Counted from the stretch's first letter, positions 32,437 to 42,008 are shown. The stretch is 64,000 bases of DNA from Candidatus Woesearchaeota archaeon (GCA_023898365.1 CP060219.1:124001-188000); one strand, 5' to 3'. Made by a program: numbers and translations. The notes: generated from the sequence alone by a model not told the origin.

Positions 32437-32988
32437 ATGAAATTAACTAGCACGAAGACACTGCCCGTGCTCCTCTCCTTATTTGAATCATTCTCCTTCA
32501 CACAAACAAGTATCCACGAAGCAACAGGCGTATCTCTTGGTCGCATCAACGCCATCCTCAAATGGCTTATCGACAAAGAAATCGTGATAAAAATGACAGG
32601 AACCTACGAACTCACTCAACCCAATCGGCTTGCAGAACTCATCGCGACCGAACTCTCACTAAAAAAGCAACAATCATTCTACATCGACCTACCAAAAAAA
32701 GAAGCGCTAGAACTTGTTAGACAAACAAAAGCACAACTGTGTTCATTTAGCCTCGCAGGCGCATTCAAAAAAGAACTAGACACACCAGAAATCCATGCAT
32801 TTGGAAATGAAAAATTAACAGCAAAACTCAAAACAATCCCTCGAGGAGAACACAAACTAAATCTCTACGAACCAAACAATCTCTCATCAGAAGAAACATT
32901 CACGTCACTTGTCATACAATTCTCAATCCTAGGACAAACCAAACTCCTTGAAAAACAAATACTAACAAAATGGAAAACACTCCAATAA
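32437..32988 (+). CDS. winged-helix regulator with a second alpha/beta domain
   Basis: 183 residues. Residues ~1-70 form a winged helix (SIHEATGVSLGRINAILKWL as helix-turn-helix, then IVIKMTGTYELT). The rest (SFSLAGAFKKELDTPEIHAF; FTSLVIQFSILGQTKLLEKQ) loosely resembles the C-terminal part of AbiEi-like antitoxin/regulators. Its 3' end overlaps by 19 bases the start of the 1114-residue surface protein, so it probably controls that gene. No toxin partner is visible. Function inferred only from the helix-turn-helix. Confidence 0.65.
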   Translation: MKLTSTKTLPVLLSLFESFSFTQTSIHEATGVSLGRINAILKWLIDKEIVIKMTGTYELTQPNRLAELIATELSLKKQQSFYIDLPKKEALELVRQTKAQLCSFSLAGAFKKELDTPEIHAFGNEKLTAKLKTIPRGEHKLNLYEPNNLSSEETFTSLVIQFSILGQTKLLEKQILTKWKTLQ

Positions 32989-35900
32989 AAAAAGAGGTGA
33001 ACCGCGAGAGTGTTCTTGCACTACTCCTACTTCTAGTTCTCACACTCCCTTCAATAACTGCACTCCCACTTAACTATGGAGGAAGCGTCATGGGAGAATG
33101 CCGCGAGTTTGCCATAGTCAACATGTCATTTTTCTCATCAGGAAATGTAGGCAATCCCGCGTTCAGGCTAGGAAGTCAATTAGCGTATGCCAACAGCGTA
33201 GGTGTCTTTGGAAATGCGACCTCCTACAACGAAATAACAAATCCAACCGTGGACGTCCAATTTCGAGTAACAAACCCCTCCTGTAGCGCAAGCGCAACAG
33301 GAACAAACACCTCAACAGGACATAACCTTGCTAATCCAGCCATATTCAACGTATTAAGTACAAACCCTGTAAGCCTTATTACCCCAATAAATGGCAATGC
33401 GCAAACAACAAATCTTACGGTCTTCGATTGGACGCACACGCATCCAACCGCATCATACATGCTTCTTATCAGCAACACCACTAACTTCGCAGTACTTGAA
33501 AGAAATATTACGGGCATAGCAGCAACCACCTATACCTTCAACAGTTCTGAAGCACTTAATGACGGCACGTATTATTGGCGCATCATGACCTACAACAGAA
33601 CAGAATACATGGCAACTTCAAGCTACGCATCCTGGCAAGTAGCAGCAGGAGCCGCATCACTTACCAGTATCACCCCCGCAAATACCTCCTGGCAATCAAG
33701 CACCACTATTAGTGCAACCGTTATCACTAACATTCCAGCGACATGCGCCTATTCCCAAACATCAGGAAGTTATGCAAGTAAGACGCCCATGTCAAACACG
33801 GGTGGAACAACACACACTACCACGCTTACTGCATATCAAGAAGGAAGAAATTATTTCTACTTTCAATGTAACACCTCGGTTGTTAGTCAAGAACGAACCC
33901 ATTACTTCCTCGTCGACACCACCGCTCCCGATAGAACTGCTGCAGTCCTTCACATAGAAAATGATGCAACATACACAAACGACACCACCCTTAGTCTTAA
34001 CTGGTCAGGATTCAGTGACGGAACAAACGGAAGCGGCATTAATCGCTATTACTATTCATTTACCAATTCGGGAGGAAGCGCAATTGGAACCTGGACAGGA
34101 TTTACCACGATAACACTTGCAGGAGCAACGGAAGGAACCGAACAAGTTTATGTGTGGGCAAGGGACGCTGCGGGAAACATAGGACTTGCAGCAACAGATT
34201 CCATCATAGTTGACACGACTCCCCCATCCATGGGAAGCTGGAGTACGAGTCCCGCCGACTTAACAAAGTACTCAACAGGAAGCTTCACAGTGACGGTCAC
34301 CATTACCGATTCGACGCCCCTCAACGGACTTCCCCAATTCAGGTATAGAGTTGGAAATGATACCTACAGCGCATATGCTGCCACAACCAGCCTTGGCAGC
34401 GACAGATATCGATTCTCAATACCTGAAGGCAGCGGTGCAAATTCGTGGTGGAACAGGGCAGGAGACTACGTGTACTACGACGTTATTGCGTACGATACTT
34501 TTAATGAGTTAACTAATCTTACCAGAAGTGAATTTATTAACAATCAAACAACAGCACCGGTCTTTCACAGCATAAGCGCAAAAAGTATGCTTGAAGACAC
34601 GACCCTTACCTTTAACTTAACAGGAGTTGACGTTGATTTTAATTATCTGACGTACGGCATTGTTACCAACACAACAGACCTTGATTACACCATCACCGCA
34701 ATCAACGCCACGAGAAGTAGCGTAAGCATCAGTGCAGAAAATGATGATGTTGGAACGCACACCTTGCAATTTTATGTTACTGACCAAATCTATACGATTT
34801 ATCGCAACGTCACCCTTACCGTTATCAACGTCAATGATGCGCCCGTTCTTTCATCAATTGGAAACCTCGTAGGTTACCAAGGAGCTTATTTCAATCTAAC
34901 GCTTAACGCATCAGATGTGGATGATACCACACTCATCTTCTCATCAAACTCAACTTTTTTTAGCGTTAATCCAATAACTGGTCACTTCGGATTCACGCCG
35001 CTCGCATCAAACAGAGGAGTACACTCACTTGTCTTTCGTGTTCGTGATGGCAGCAATGCAGAAGATAACGAGACCGTGACGTTCACTGTAAATTACTGCG
35101 GCAACAATATTTGCGAAGCAGCTTATGAAACCTGCGGTCGCTGCGCTGTAGATTGTGGGGTGTGCGGTGATGAAGAATCCAAAGCCCTCCTTATTGAACC
35201 AGTAAACTGCGTCAATAAAACAATGACAATAGAAGTTGCAAAACTTGTCGAGCGAGGAACTTGCTATCCACGAGGAGAAATTATTCGCAACATGGAAGTA
35301 TGTGGAAGAATCGCAAGCGAAACCATATCAGTCAGTGTCTACGATGAAGATGTCTGGGTGGAACTTGAAGAAGTAACAAGCGACGTTACTGGCGCAATCA
35401 GTTGGACACCAACAGAAGTAGGACTGCACAAACTCTCCTTTTCATCAGGAAGTTATGAAGAAGTCGAATTTACCACAAACTATTGCGGCAAAGAAGAAAC
35501 TAGTTCGAGCGTTACGCAAACAAGTGATGAAGAAACAGACAATACGAAAAAAAACACAGGATCAGACGCGACTTCGCCAACCGCCCCTGATAGGAACGCT
35601 TCGCTTGATGGAAACAGCAGATGGTTCTGGTGGACATTATTTACCATCTTATTCTTACTTGCGGCCTATCGCATCATAAAACTTGCCTACATTAATTTGG
35701 TGCGATCAAACAAAACAAACATATTTGTCAAGTCAGTGGATTGGTTAATCAAGCTCTACTTCCTTGCAAGCATTCAAACAAACCAATTCCTTGACGATAA
35801 TCCAAAAGTAAAACATCAAGTGAAAAAGATGAAACGAGCTTTGCACACAGGAATTGAGTTTTCTGCAGCACTCGCTGCCTCGCTTAAAGCAAGACTTAAC

Positions 35901-36314
35901 TTATTTACTAAAGTCAATGTGCCCTTTTTTGCCATGAATGGAGAAGGAGAAGCATCTCTTCTTGTCGCCATATCATTAATGAAAATGAACAGCAAGGATT
36001 CGCTTGGCACTTTGTTCGACCGTCTCGGAGGAGCAAAAGTGCACACTCTCCAAGCATTATGCGCCACACTTCGCGCACAAGGCATTAATGCCATGTTACG
36101 TACAGGAACACTGATCGACATCAAGACAGGTATTGACATGAACGAAGCATGCGTTCTTGACAATGGTAAAACAAGACTTATCATCATGGGATATGATACG
36201 AATGTTGTCTATGCCCACGACTACGAAAACGGCATCAAATGCAGGAAAATACCTGATGACGATCTTGAGCGCAATTGGAATGGCGCATTCATTGCAGTAA
36301 AAAAAAGAAGGTAG
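32970..36314 (+). CDS. giant surface protein with Ig/cadherin ectodomain, membrane helix and a degenerate C39-peptidase-like cytoplasmic domain
   Basis: 1114 residues. A signal/anchor (~14-32) leads into a fibronectin-type domain (~150-225), Ig-like domains, two cadherin-like units (APVFHSISAKSMLEDTTLTF and APVLSSIGNLVGYQ, ~520-700) and a Cys cluster (CGNNICEAAYETCGRCAVDC). A membrane helix (~892-912) is followed by ~200 cytoplasmic residues. The last ~135 (VPFFAMNGEGEASLLVAISL to YAHDYENGIKC) look like a C39 peptidase fold, but the expected catalytic Cys is Ala and the His is absent. The ATG at 32970 lies inside the upstream gene; a GTG near 32998 is a possible alternative. Confidence 0.7.
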   Translation: MENTPIKKEVNRESVLALLLLLVLTLPSITALPLNYGGSVMGECREFAIVNMSFFSSGNVGNPAFRLGSQLAYANSVGVFGNATSYNEITNPTVDVQFRVTNPSCSASATGTNTSTGHNLANPAIFNVLSTNPVSLITPINGNAQTTNLTVFDWTHTHPTASYMLLISNTTNFAVLERNITGIAATTYTFNSSEALNDGTYYWRIMTYNRTEYMATSSYASWQVAAGAASLTSITPANTSWQSSTTISATVITNIPATCAYSQTSGSYASKTPMSNTGGTTHTTTLTAYQEGRNYFYFQCNTSVVSQERTHYFLVDTTAPDRTAAVLHIENDATYTNDTTLSLNWSGFSDGTNGSGINRYYYSFTNSGGSAIGTWTGFTTITLAGATEGTEQVYVWARDAAGNIGLAATDSIIVDTTPPSMGSWSTSPADLTKYSTGSFTVTVTITDSTPLNGLPQFRYRVGNDTYSAYAATTSLGSDRYRFSIPEGSGANSWWNRAGDYVYYDVIAYDTFNELTNLTRSEFINNQTTAPVFHSISAKSMLEDTTLTFNLTGVDVDFNYLTYGIVTNTTDLDYTITAINATRSSVSISAENDDVGTHTLQFYVTDQIYTIYRNVTLTVINVNDAPVLSSIGNLVGYQGAYFNLTLNASDVDDTTLIFSSNSTFFSVNPITGHFGFTPLASNRGVHSLVFRVRDGSNAEDNETVTFTVNYCGNNICEAAYETCGRCAVDCGVCGDEESKALLIEPVNCVNKTMTIEVAKLVERGTCYPRGEIIRNMEVCGRIASETISVSVYDEDVWVELEEVTSDVTGAISWTPTEVGLHKLSFSSGSYEEVEFTTNYCGKEETSSSVTQTSDEETDNTKKNTGSDATSPTAPDRNASLDGNSRWFWWTLFTILFLLAAYRIIKLAYINLVRSNKTNIFVKSVDWLIKLYFLASIQTNQFLDDNPKVKHQVKKMKRALHTGIEFSAALAASLKARLNLFTKVNVPFFAMNGEGEASLLVAISLMKMNSKDSLGTLFDRLGGAKVHTLQALCATLRAQGINAMLRTGTLIDIKTGIDMNEACVLDNGKTRLIIMGYDTNVVYAHDYENGIKCRKIPDDDLERNWNGAFIAVKKRR

Positions 36315-36319
36315 AATCA

Positions 36320-36484
36320 ATGCAAACAAAAGCTAAAGATGCTGACTTGTGGAAGTTAGGCTTTCTAGGTTTCCTTGGCATGCTTGGCTTACTAGGAATC
36401 GCAACAGACAATCCAGGATTTATGGGCTTCTTTGGTTTCTTTGCCTTTTTTGCATTCTTTGGACTTAAGAAATCAAACACATAA
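36320..36484 (+). CDS. tiny Gly/Phe/Leu-rich membrane protein (DUF3796-like)
   Basis: 54 residues from the ATG at 36320, 5 bases after the giant gene. A charged start (KAKDADLWK) is followed by repeats of GFLGFLGMLGLLG and GFMGFFGFFAFFAFFG, giving two short glycine-zipper helices. The composition recalls DUF3796, small membrane proteins often found next to helix-turn-helix regulators in bacteria. Here too a regulator lies in the same operon. Function unknown. Confidence 0.6.
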   Translation: MQTKAKDADLWKLGFLGFLGMLGLLGIATDNPGFMGFFGFFAFFAFFGLKKSNT

Positions 36485-36556
36485 GATGCAAAAGATCAAT
36501 CTATTTCTAGAACGAGTTATATTAGGAAAACTCGAAGAGTTAGTTTGTCAAAAAAA

Positions 36557-37750
36557 CTAATACACATAATCCATCAAATATACAACTGCACTATCAGATT
36601 GGGGAAACACAGAAAGAAGGGTTATTTCATAGCCGAAGAATTGTTCTGTTTGACCAATAGTGAGAACATCAGACTGTGAACGACCATAGGCATCAGTTAC
36701 CCTGAGCACAGCAGAATTATTATTTGTAGCATTAAGCACCACTTCATGATCAAGGAAGAACGCAGGTTGGTGTTCGACAAGCGTGACGTTTATCATTTGT
36801 GTTGGGGGAGGTAAGAGTTCGTAAGTTAAATCTGCAATTTCTGCATTATGTTCTAAACCAAGCGCGTCAACGCCAGATAAAGATAAAAGATAAGTTCCCT
36901 CGTTTTGATCGCCCCACGGATAACTTTGATCTGCCCATTGGGTGTACGTGTAGGTTGGCACGGGAAGGGAAAGCGTTCGATAGTAATGGTTGACCCCAAT
37001 ATTTGTTTCTCTTAGTCCATCTACTTGGCCAAAACTTGATTGCCAAGAAGTATCAAGATAGGTTAATGGTGTTGAGACTTCGTAATTGAACGTGATGTTA
37101 ACAAGTGCACCAGGAGGTAAGAGAAGTGCAGGTTCTGAAAATGGAGGAGTAACTTGGTGAACTTCTCCCGTAACAAAATTGGTGATGCGAACGCGTTGAA
37201 TCTGCATGAACAATTCGTTTTCTCGAGCATAAAGCCATTCGTTTACAAAATTGTTTTGAGAATCAATATCCTGCTTATTTAGTAAAGATGCCTCAATATA
37301 ATAAGAGGAATTTGTTTCGTTGGTAAAGTTGCACACTCCAAGTTCTTGGAGAACAGTAACCTCATCACCTTGACGAAGTGTTTGAGAAAAGACGAGGTTT
37401 GACGTAGTGAGTTCGTCCGATTGCGGGCAGCCACTAATAAGCTCATAACGAGAACCTGCAGCAATAACTGAAGAACCTACATTTGCGAATTTGATGCGAG
37501 CTTGAGGAACGGGATTGGCTGGATCGATTCGGTGATCGAAGTTAACTGTTTCTATGGCTAAATCATACAGCCTTGTTGGGGCAATTTCTTCCCCACCAGG
37601 CAGCCTCGTTTGAGCAGCCACGTCAACACGCAACGCGTTTCCTGCAAGATTACCGTCTTGTTGTGAAAAGAAAGCTAAGAACACACCTACAAGAGCAACT
37701 AGTCCGACAAGACCAACAAATCCAAAAAATGACGAATTATGCGATATCAT
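36557..37750 (-). CDS. surface protein with N-terminal membrane helix sharing its start with a neighbouring micro-peptide
   Basis: 397 residues. It begins MISHNSSFFGFVGLVGLVAL, a short polar stretch and one membrane helix, followed by a long beta-rich ectodomain with many NxS/T sites and no C-terminal anchor; the end YLMDYVY is a strand. The 29-residue peptide gene directly upstream (37778-37867) begins with nearly the same nine residues, so the two probably arose by duplication or are handled by the same machinery. Likely N-in, exposed outside. No domain recognised. Confidence 0.7.
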   Translation of the reverse strand: MISHNSSFFGFVGLVGLVALVGVFLAFFSQQDGNLAGNALRVDVAAQTRLPGGEEIAPTRLYDLAIETVNFDHRIDPANPVPQARIKFANVGSSVIAAGSRYELISGCPQSDELTTSNLVFSQTLRQGDEVTVLQELGVCNFTNETNSSYYIEASLLNKQDIDSQNNFVNEWLYARENELFMQIQRVRITNFVTGEVHQVTPPFSEPALLLPPGALVNITFNYEVSTPLTYLDTSWQSSFGQVDGLRETNIGVNHYYRTLSLPVPTYTYTQWADQSYPWGDQNEGTYLLSLSGVDALGLEHNAEIADLTYELLPPPTQMINVTLVEHQPAFFLDHEVVLNATNNNSAVLRVTDAYGRSQSDVLTIGQTEQFFGYEITLLSVFPQSDSAVVYLMDYVY

Positions 37751-37777
37751 AAGCGTTCTCTTCCCGAAGCAATTTAC

Positions 37778-37867
37778 CTAAGATAAGTATAAGACAATGA
37801 TTGCAACGACCGCAACGACTGCCACAAAACCCACGTAGGCAAAAAATGACGAATTATGTTCAATCAT
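37778..37867 (-). CDS. 29-residue hydrophobic membrane peptide
   Basis: Starts MIEHNSSFFAYVGFVAVVAV and ends with nine further hydrophobic residues: a single membrane helix with almost no exposed part. Its first nine residues differ from the next protein's only at E/S (MIEHNSSFF vs MISHNSSFF). A TATA box TTTATAAACA (37901-37910) lies upstream, itself preceded by two tandem copies of a TATA-like element. Its stop is 28 bases before the start of the 397-residue gene, so they form one transcript. Conserved start and promoter support a real gene. Confidence 0.55.
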   Translation of the reverse strand: MIEHNSSFFAYVGFVAVVAVVAIIVLYLS

Positions 37868-37910
37868 AACCACACCCTCTGAAAAACACCTAACCTTTTT
37901 TGTTTATAAA

Positions 37911-37941
37911 GGTTTTTATAGAAAGAGGTTTTTATAGAAAG
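37911..37941. repeat. tandem 15-base direct repeat upstream of the micro-peptide gene
   Basis: GGTTTTTATAGAAAG occurs at 37911-37925 and 37927-37941. Read on the minus strand, each copy contains a TATA-like CTATAAAAACC and both stand just upstream of the TATA box at 37901-37910, giving three promoter-like elements in a row. The repeat ends 4 bases before the LeuRS stop codon. Confidence 0.6.
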
Positions 37942-37944
37942 TAA

Positions 37945-40782
37945 TCATTCGACCACTATAGCAGGTTTCAAAGGTAGTGCTTGCGATTTCTTTTGATGAG
38001 AAGAATCCTTTGCATGCACAATAGTTGGCACGAGTCCAAATTCTTCTTTGAAAAGGTTCGTTGCTGTTTGAAGAATTTCTTTATCGTTATCTGCACTACC
38101 AAATTCATCAAGAACAAAAGGATTCTTTACCACTTTACCAATTGTTGCAATTACTTCTTTGCTATGTGGTTTGTATGCTTCTTGACCCATAAAATGAGAA
38201 ATAAGATCCTTAGGGTTCATTGTTTGAGCAAGCTTCCTTGCGAGCTCTGCATAAAAACCATACTTCCACTCATCTGCAATAATAAAGGTGATGCTCGAGG
38301 GCGTTTCTATTTTAGCAAGATCAAGCACGGTTCTCGTATCGGTAATGAGCCGAGAAATCATGTCTTCTGCAGCGTCAAGTAACGCGCCGTTTGCAATTGA
38401 AGGAACAACAGGGTATTCGCTTGTACAGACTAGTTCTTTTCGCCCGAGCAAGGTGCCAAGTTCTTCAGCAAGGTAAGGGGTGAACATACTCATCAAAACA
38501 CTCCAAGAGGAAAAATAGGTTTTGAGAAGATCAAGGTTGTGTCCTCCTCGCTTCACATACCACTGCAGGTGTCTTTGCATCTGAAAATAAATGACATCTG
38601 TTGCTGTTTTCATTTCGAATGCGAGCATGTGTTGATCAACGTTTCGAATGGCTTCTTCAAGTTTAAATGAAAGCCATGCATCAAGATGGTTGTTTGGTTG
38701 AGATTCTGTACTGAGCAATTCTTCAGCGAACGAATAAATTTTTTCTAATCGATGTTTATGCTTGGTTATTTCTTCTTCGTCAAAAATGATGTCAACAAAA
38801 GGATTTGCGATGTTTGCATAGAACAAGCGAAGCGCGTCAACAGAGTATTCCTCGCCAACTTCAGCTATTGATTTAGCCCCTTTCTTACTCTTGCTCTTTG
38901 AGATTTTTCCGTCCTTGCTTTTCACCCACCAATTGACAAAAATACCTCCTGGCTGCATATGCGCAGGAAGAATTGCTGCGTGATTCATCAAGAATACGGG
39001 AAAGTGCACTGTTTGATGTTCTTTGCCGCCAAGATTGATATCTAATGGATAAAAATATTCCACATCTTTGCGAATATCTTGATACCATTCTTTTGCAGGA
39101 GTTCCTTTTCCTAAGAAAACATAATCAAAGAATGGTTCATTTAATTCATCAAGAGAAAGTTTTCCTTCATTGTAATATTTAGAAACTAAATAGTAAATTG
39201 GATAAAGTGTCGAGTCAGATATGGGTTCAACAATGTATGATTCATCAAATGGCAGAGGAGTTCCAAGCCATCTTCCTTGCCTTGCACAAGCCCGATCGGA
39301 AAACCATTCCAAAACAGAAGAGAGGTTTTCTTTGAACTGAGCGGGAAATATAGTCATGTTCTTTGTGAACGATTTTGTTTTCTCAGTTAATTCCTTATCA
39401 GAATAGCGAATAAACCATTGGTCGTCTACTCGTTTGATGAAGACTTGTTTGCCGCATCGACACAATACTTCTTCTGAAAGATCAAAGAAGATATCTGCTT
39501 GACCAGCAGCAATTAAATCAGCCTTCATCTTCTCTTTAGCTTGATCGACGCGCATACCTGCATAAGGACCGCAGTTCTCGAGCATCACACCCGTATGAAA
39601 TCCTTTCTTATACACAATTTTTTTTGCTTCATCAAGCTTTTCGTGATCATGTTGGTTTTGCACGCCAAGTTGTTCACACATTTCTTTTCCGGGAAGAAGT
39701 CCAAAGTCAGGTGACTTTATGATTGCAATAGGTTCGATTGCTTTGATTGTTTCATAATCAAGACCGTGCTCTTTGCAAAGAGCTGCATCATGCTGCAAAT
39801 CATGAAGGGCGATCCAATCAGCTGGCGCATCACTTGGCACACTCGTTACAATGCCTGTTCCGATTGTTGGATCACAAAATGCGGAAGGCAAAATAATGAC
39901 ATCACGATTGACTGCAGGAGCTGTTGCATACGTGCCAAGCATTTCTTTACCTGCTAGTTCTCCAACAAGTTCCACGTCATCTTTTTGATGCTGAAGTTTT
40001 TCAGCTGCTTCTCGTGAAAGAATCCACGTTTCTGATCCGACGCGTGCTTTAACATACCTTACGTTTTCGTCAAGCCAGATATTTGTCTGACCATACATGG
40101 TTTCAGGACGAAGTGTGGCAACAACAATGAATTGATTTGGTTCCTTGTAAGCAAGTTTAATTAACGTGTACTCGGTTTTTGTTGCGTTGCCCCCTTTTGA
40201 AAGATCCATTTCGCTTGGATCAATAGCAACAGGTCCGTGTTCCAGACAAACAGGAGAGTAATAGGGTTTTTGCACAAGCAAATTATTTTCTTTTAATTTC
40301 AAGAATTGCCATTGAATGAATTTTTGATAATCAGGAAAGGTGGTAACCGTAAACCGTCTCCAGTCGCCAAGAAAACCATACTCTTGATAATCTTCAATGT
40401 ACCGCTCAGAAAAGTAGTTTACAAAACCTTCGGGTGTGCTTATTGTCTGCACGTCTTCATCAGATAAGCCCATGGCCTTATAATACGCAACCGTATCAGC
40501 GTCGCCTTCTTTGACCAGTTGTGCTTTAGCAACAGCCCCGTTCCCAGAAGCGTGACCTCCCGCGCATAAGAGCACATTGTAGCCTTTAAGACGTTTATAT
40601 CGGGCAAAAGCATCAGTGTAAGAATAGCCTCGCATATGACCTACGTGATGGAATCCTGAAACAGTCAAATACGCCCAAATAATAAAGAACTTAGGTTTTT
40701 CTGAGCGATCAGCCTCCCCAAGGGATAATTCCTTGAATTTTGCCTTCCACTTTTCCTTTGCAGCGCGATGATCGTAAGACAT
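37945..40782 (-). CDS. leuS: leucyl-tRNA synthetase, archaeal type
   Basis: 945 residues. HIGH motif as HVGHMRG (~42-48), KMSKS motif as KISKSKSKKG (~640), editing domain between (VATLRPETMYGQTNIWLDEN; GTGIVTSVPSDAPADW) and a C-terminal tRNA-binding part. The class I, archaeal/eukaryotic organisation with the editing domain before the Zn/SC region fits. It charges the tRNA-Leu species, including the A34 one in this window. The ATG at 40780-40782 is used. Confidence 0.97.
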   Translation of the reverse strand: MSYDHRAAKEKWKAKFKELSLGEADRSEKPKFFIIWAYLTVSGFHHVGHMRGYSYTDAFARYKRLKGYNVLLCAGGHASGNGAVAKAQLVKEGDADTVAYYKAMGLSDEDVQTISTPEGFVNYFSERYIEDYQEYGFLGDWRRFTVTTFPDYQKFIQWQFLKLKENNLLVQKPYYSPVCLEHGPVAIDPSEMDLSKGGNATKTEYTLIKLAYKEPNQFIVVATLRPETMYGQTNIWLDENVRYVKARVGSETWILSREAAEKLQHQKDDVELVGELAGKEMLGTYATAPAVNRDVIILPSAFCDPTIGTGIVTSVPSDAPADWIALHDLQHDAALCKEHGLDYETIKAIEPIAIIKSPDFGLLPGKEMCEQLGVQNQHDHEKLDEAKKIVYKKGFHTGVMLENCGPYAGMRVDQAKEKMKADLIAAGQADIFFDLSEEVLCRCGKQVFIKRVDDQWFIRYSDKELTEKTKSFTKNMTIFPAQFKENLSSVLEWFSDRACARQGRWLGTPLPFDESYIVEPISDSTLYPIYYLVSKYYNEGKLSLDELNEPFFDYVFLGKGTPAKEWYQDIRKDVEYFYPLDINLGGKEHQTVHFPVFLMNHAAILPAHMQPGGIFVNWWVKSKDGKISKSKSKKGAKSIAEVGEEYSVDALRLFYANIANPFVDIIFDEEEITKHKHRLEKIYSFAEELLSTESQPNNHLDAWLSFKLEEAIRNVDQHMLAFEMKTATDVIYFQMQRHLQWYVKRGGHNLDLLKTYFSSWSVLMSMFTPYLAEELGTLLGRKELVCTSEYPVVPSIANGALLDAAEDMISRLITDTRTVLDLAKIETPSSITFIIADEWKYGFYAELARKLAQTMNPKDLISHFMGQEAYKPHSKEVIATIGKVVKNPFVLDEFGSADNDKEILQTATNLFKEEFGLVPTIVHAKDSSHQKKSQALPLKPAIVVE

Positions 40783-40861
40783 AGTTCAACCCGTAGTTAT
40801 CTTTCTAGAAGAGGCGCAGGCTCATTTAAATAAGTGTTGGTGAAGAACTGTTCTAGGAAAT

Positions 40862-41956
40862 TTACTTCCATCCCCAGTTTTTTTGGAACGCTGTTTTGAA
40901 CGCTTCAAAAGTGTTAGTCTTGATTTCTTCGCGTGAACGATCCATGAGCCGTTGCATAAAACGAAGGTTGTGGATTTGTTCAAAGCGTTTACCGACAGGA
41001 TCGCCAATTTTTGAAAGGTGGTAGACATAAGCTTTCGTATACTTTTGACACACCAGGCAATCACAGCCTTCTTCAAGTGGAGAAAAATCGAGGCGATACT
41101 TTCCTTGGTCAATAGTAAGTGGTCCGGCGAAGGTAAACAGTTTATGATGCCTGCCAGATTTTGTTGGGTAGATGCTATCAAACATGTCCGCGCCAAGACT
41201 GATTGCTTCAAGCACATCAGGCGGAGAACCAAGTCCCATGACATAGCGAGGTTTATGCTCATCAAGCAACGGCAAGCTGATGCGTAGTGCTTGAAACATT
41301 TCACTTGAAGGTTCGCCAATAGCAAGGCCGCCAACAGCATTTCCTGGAAAATCCATCTCGTTTATTGCTTTTGCTGCAAAGGCTCGTAATTCATCTGAAA
41401 ATCCTCCCTGAACAATGCCAAAGAGTAATTGTTTCGCATCAGTATGTGCTTTTTTCGCGCGCTGATGCCAGGCAAGCGTTATATCAAGTGCTTTTTTGAA
41501 GTCCGCTTCACTCGATCCATATGGCATCATAACATCAAGTGCCATGGCAATATCGGATCCTAAAGTCATCTCTATGTCCATCATTTTTTCTGGCGTGATT
41601 ACATGAAGTGATTGATCGTAAGGACTGCGAAAATGTAAGGCGTTTTTTGATGATTTTTCAAAAAAACCTCTGGACATTTGAAACCCCCCCGAGTCTGTTG
41701 CGATAAGACCGTGGAAATTCATAAACTTATGAAGGCCTCCTGCTTTTTTGATTGCTTCAAGACCTGGACGAAGATACGTAACAAGCGCGTTACAAATTAT
41801 TGCTTGCTGCGCATTTGCGTTGTAATCATCACTTGTAATTATTTTTCCTGTTGCTCGCGTTGCAACTGCCATAAAGAAAGGTGTTTGCATCACGCCACTT
41901 CTTGATACGAACTCAAGAACGCGGGCTTTTCCTGAACGTGCAAGAATTGTTGCCAT
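40862..41956 (-). CDS. tgt: tRNA-guanine transglycosylase, short bacterial-like type
   Basis: 364 residues from the ATG at 41956 (a start six codons earlier is less likely). FMAVATRATGKIITSDD, DSGGFQMSRGF, GIVQGGFSDELR, GGLAIGE, the nucleophile FDSIYPTKSGRHH and the zinc site CDCLVCQKYTKAYVYH define the family. Length and the P-T-K/R-S-G-R/N pattern match the bacterial/queuine enzyme; the C-terminal PUA part of archaeosine TGT is missing. Bases at the pocket differ from bacterial TGT (the DECTP segment is DVMMP). It exchanges guanine for a 7-deazaguanine in tRNA. Confidence 0.9.
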   Translation of the reverse strand: MATILARSGKARVLEFVSRSGVMQTPFFMAVATRATGKIITSDDYNANAQQAIICNALVTYLRPGLEAIKKAGGLHKFMNFHGLIATDSGGFQMSRGFFEKSSKNALHFRSPYDQSLHVITPEKMMDIEMTLGSDIAMALDVMMPYGSSEADFKKALDITLAWHQRAKKAHTDAKQLLFGIVQGGFSDELRAFAAKAINEMDFPGNAVGGLAIGEPSSEMFQALRISLPLLDEHKPRYVMGLGSPPDVLEAISLGADMFDSIYPTKSGRHHKLFTFAGPLTIDQGKYRLDFSPLEEGCDCLVCQKYTKAYVYHLSKIGDPVGKRFEQIHNLRFMQRLMDRSREEIKTNTFEAFKTAFQKNWGWK

Positions 41957-42008
41957 AAGAAAAAGAGAAAGCACAAGTTATTTTTTAAAATGATGGTTTA
42001 TTGAAGAT

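Noticed and set aside
32437..32988. AbiE-type toxin-antitoxin antitoxin
   Set aside because: The resemblance is weak and no AbiEii-like nucleotidyltransferase toxin is beside it; called a regulator only.
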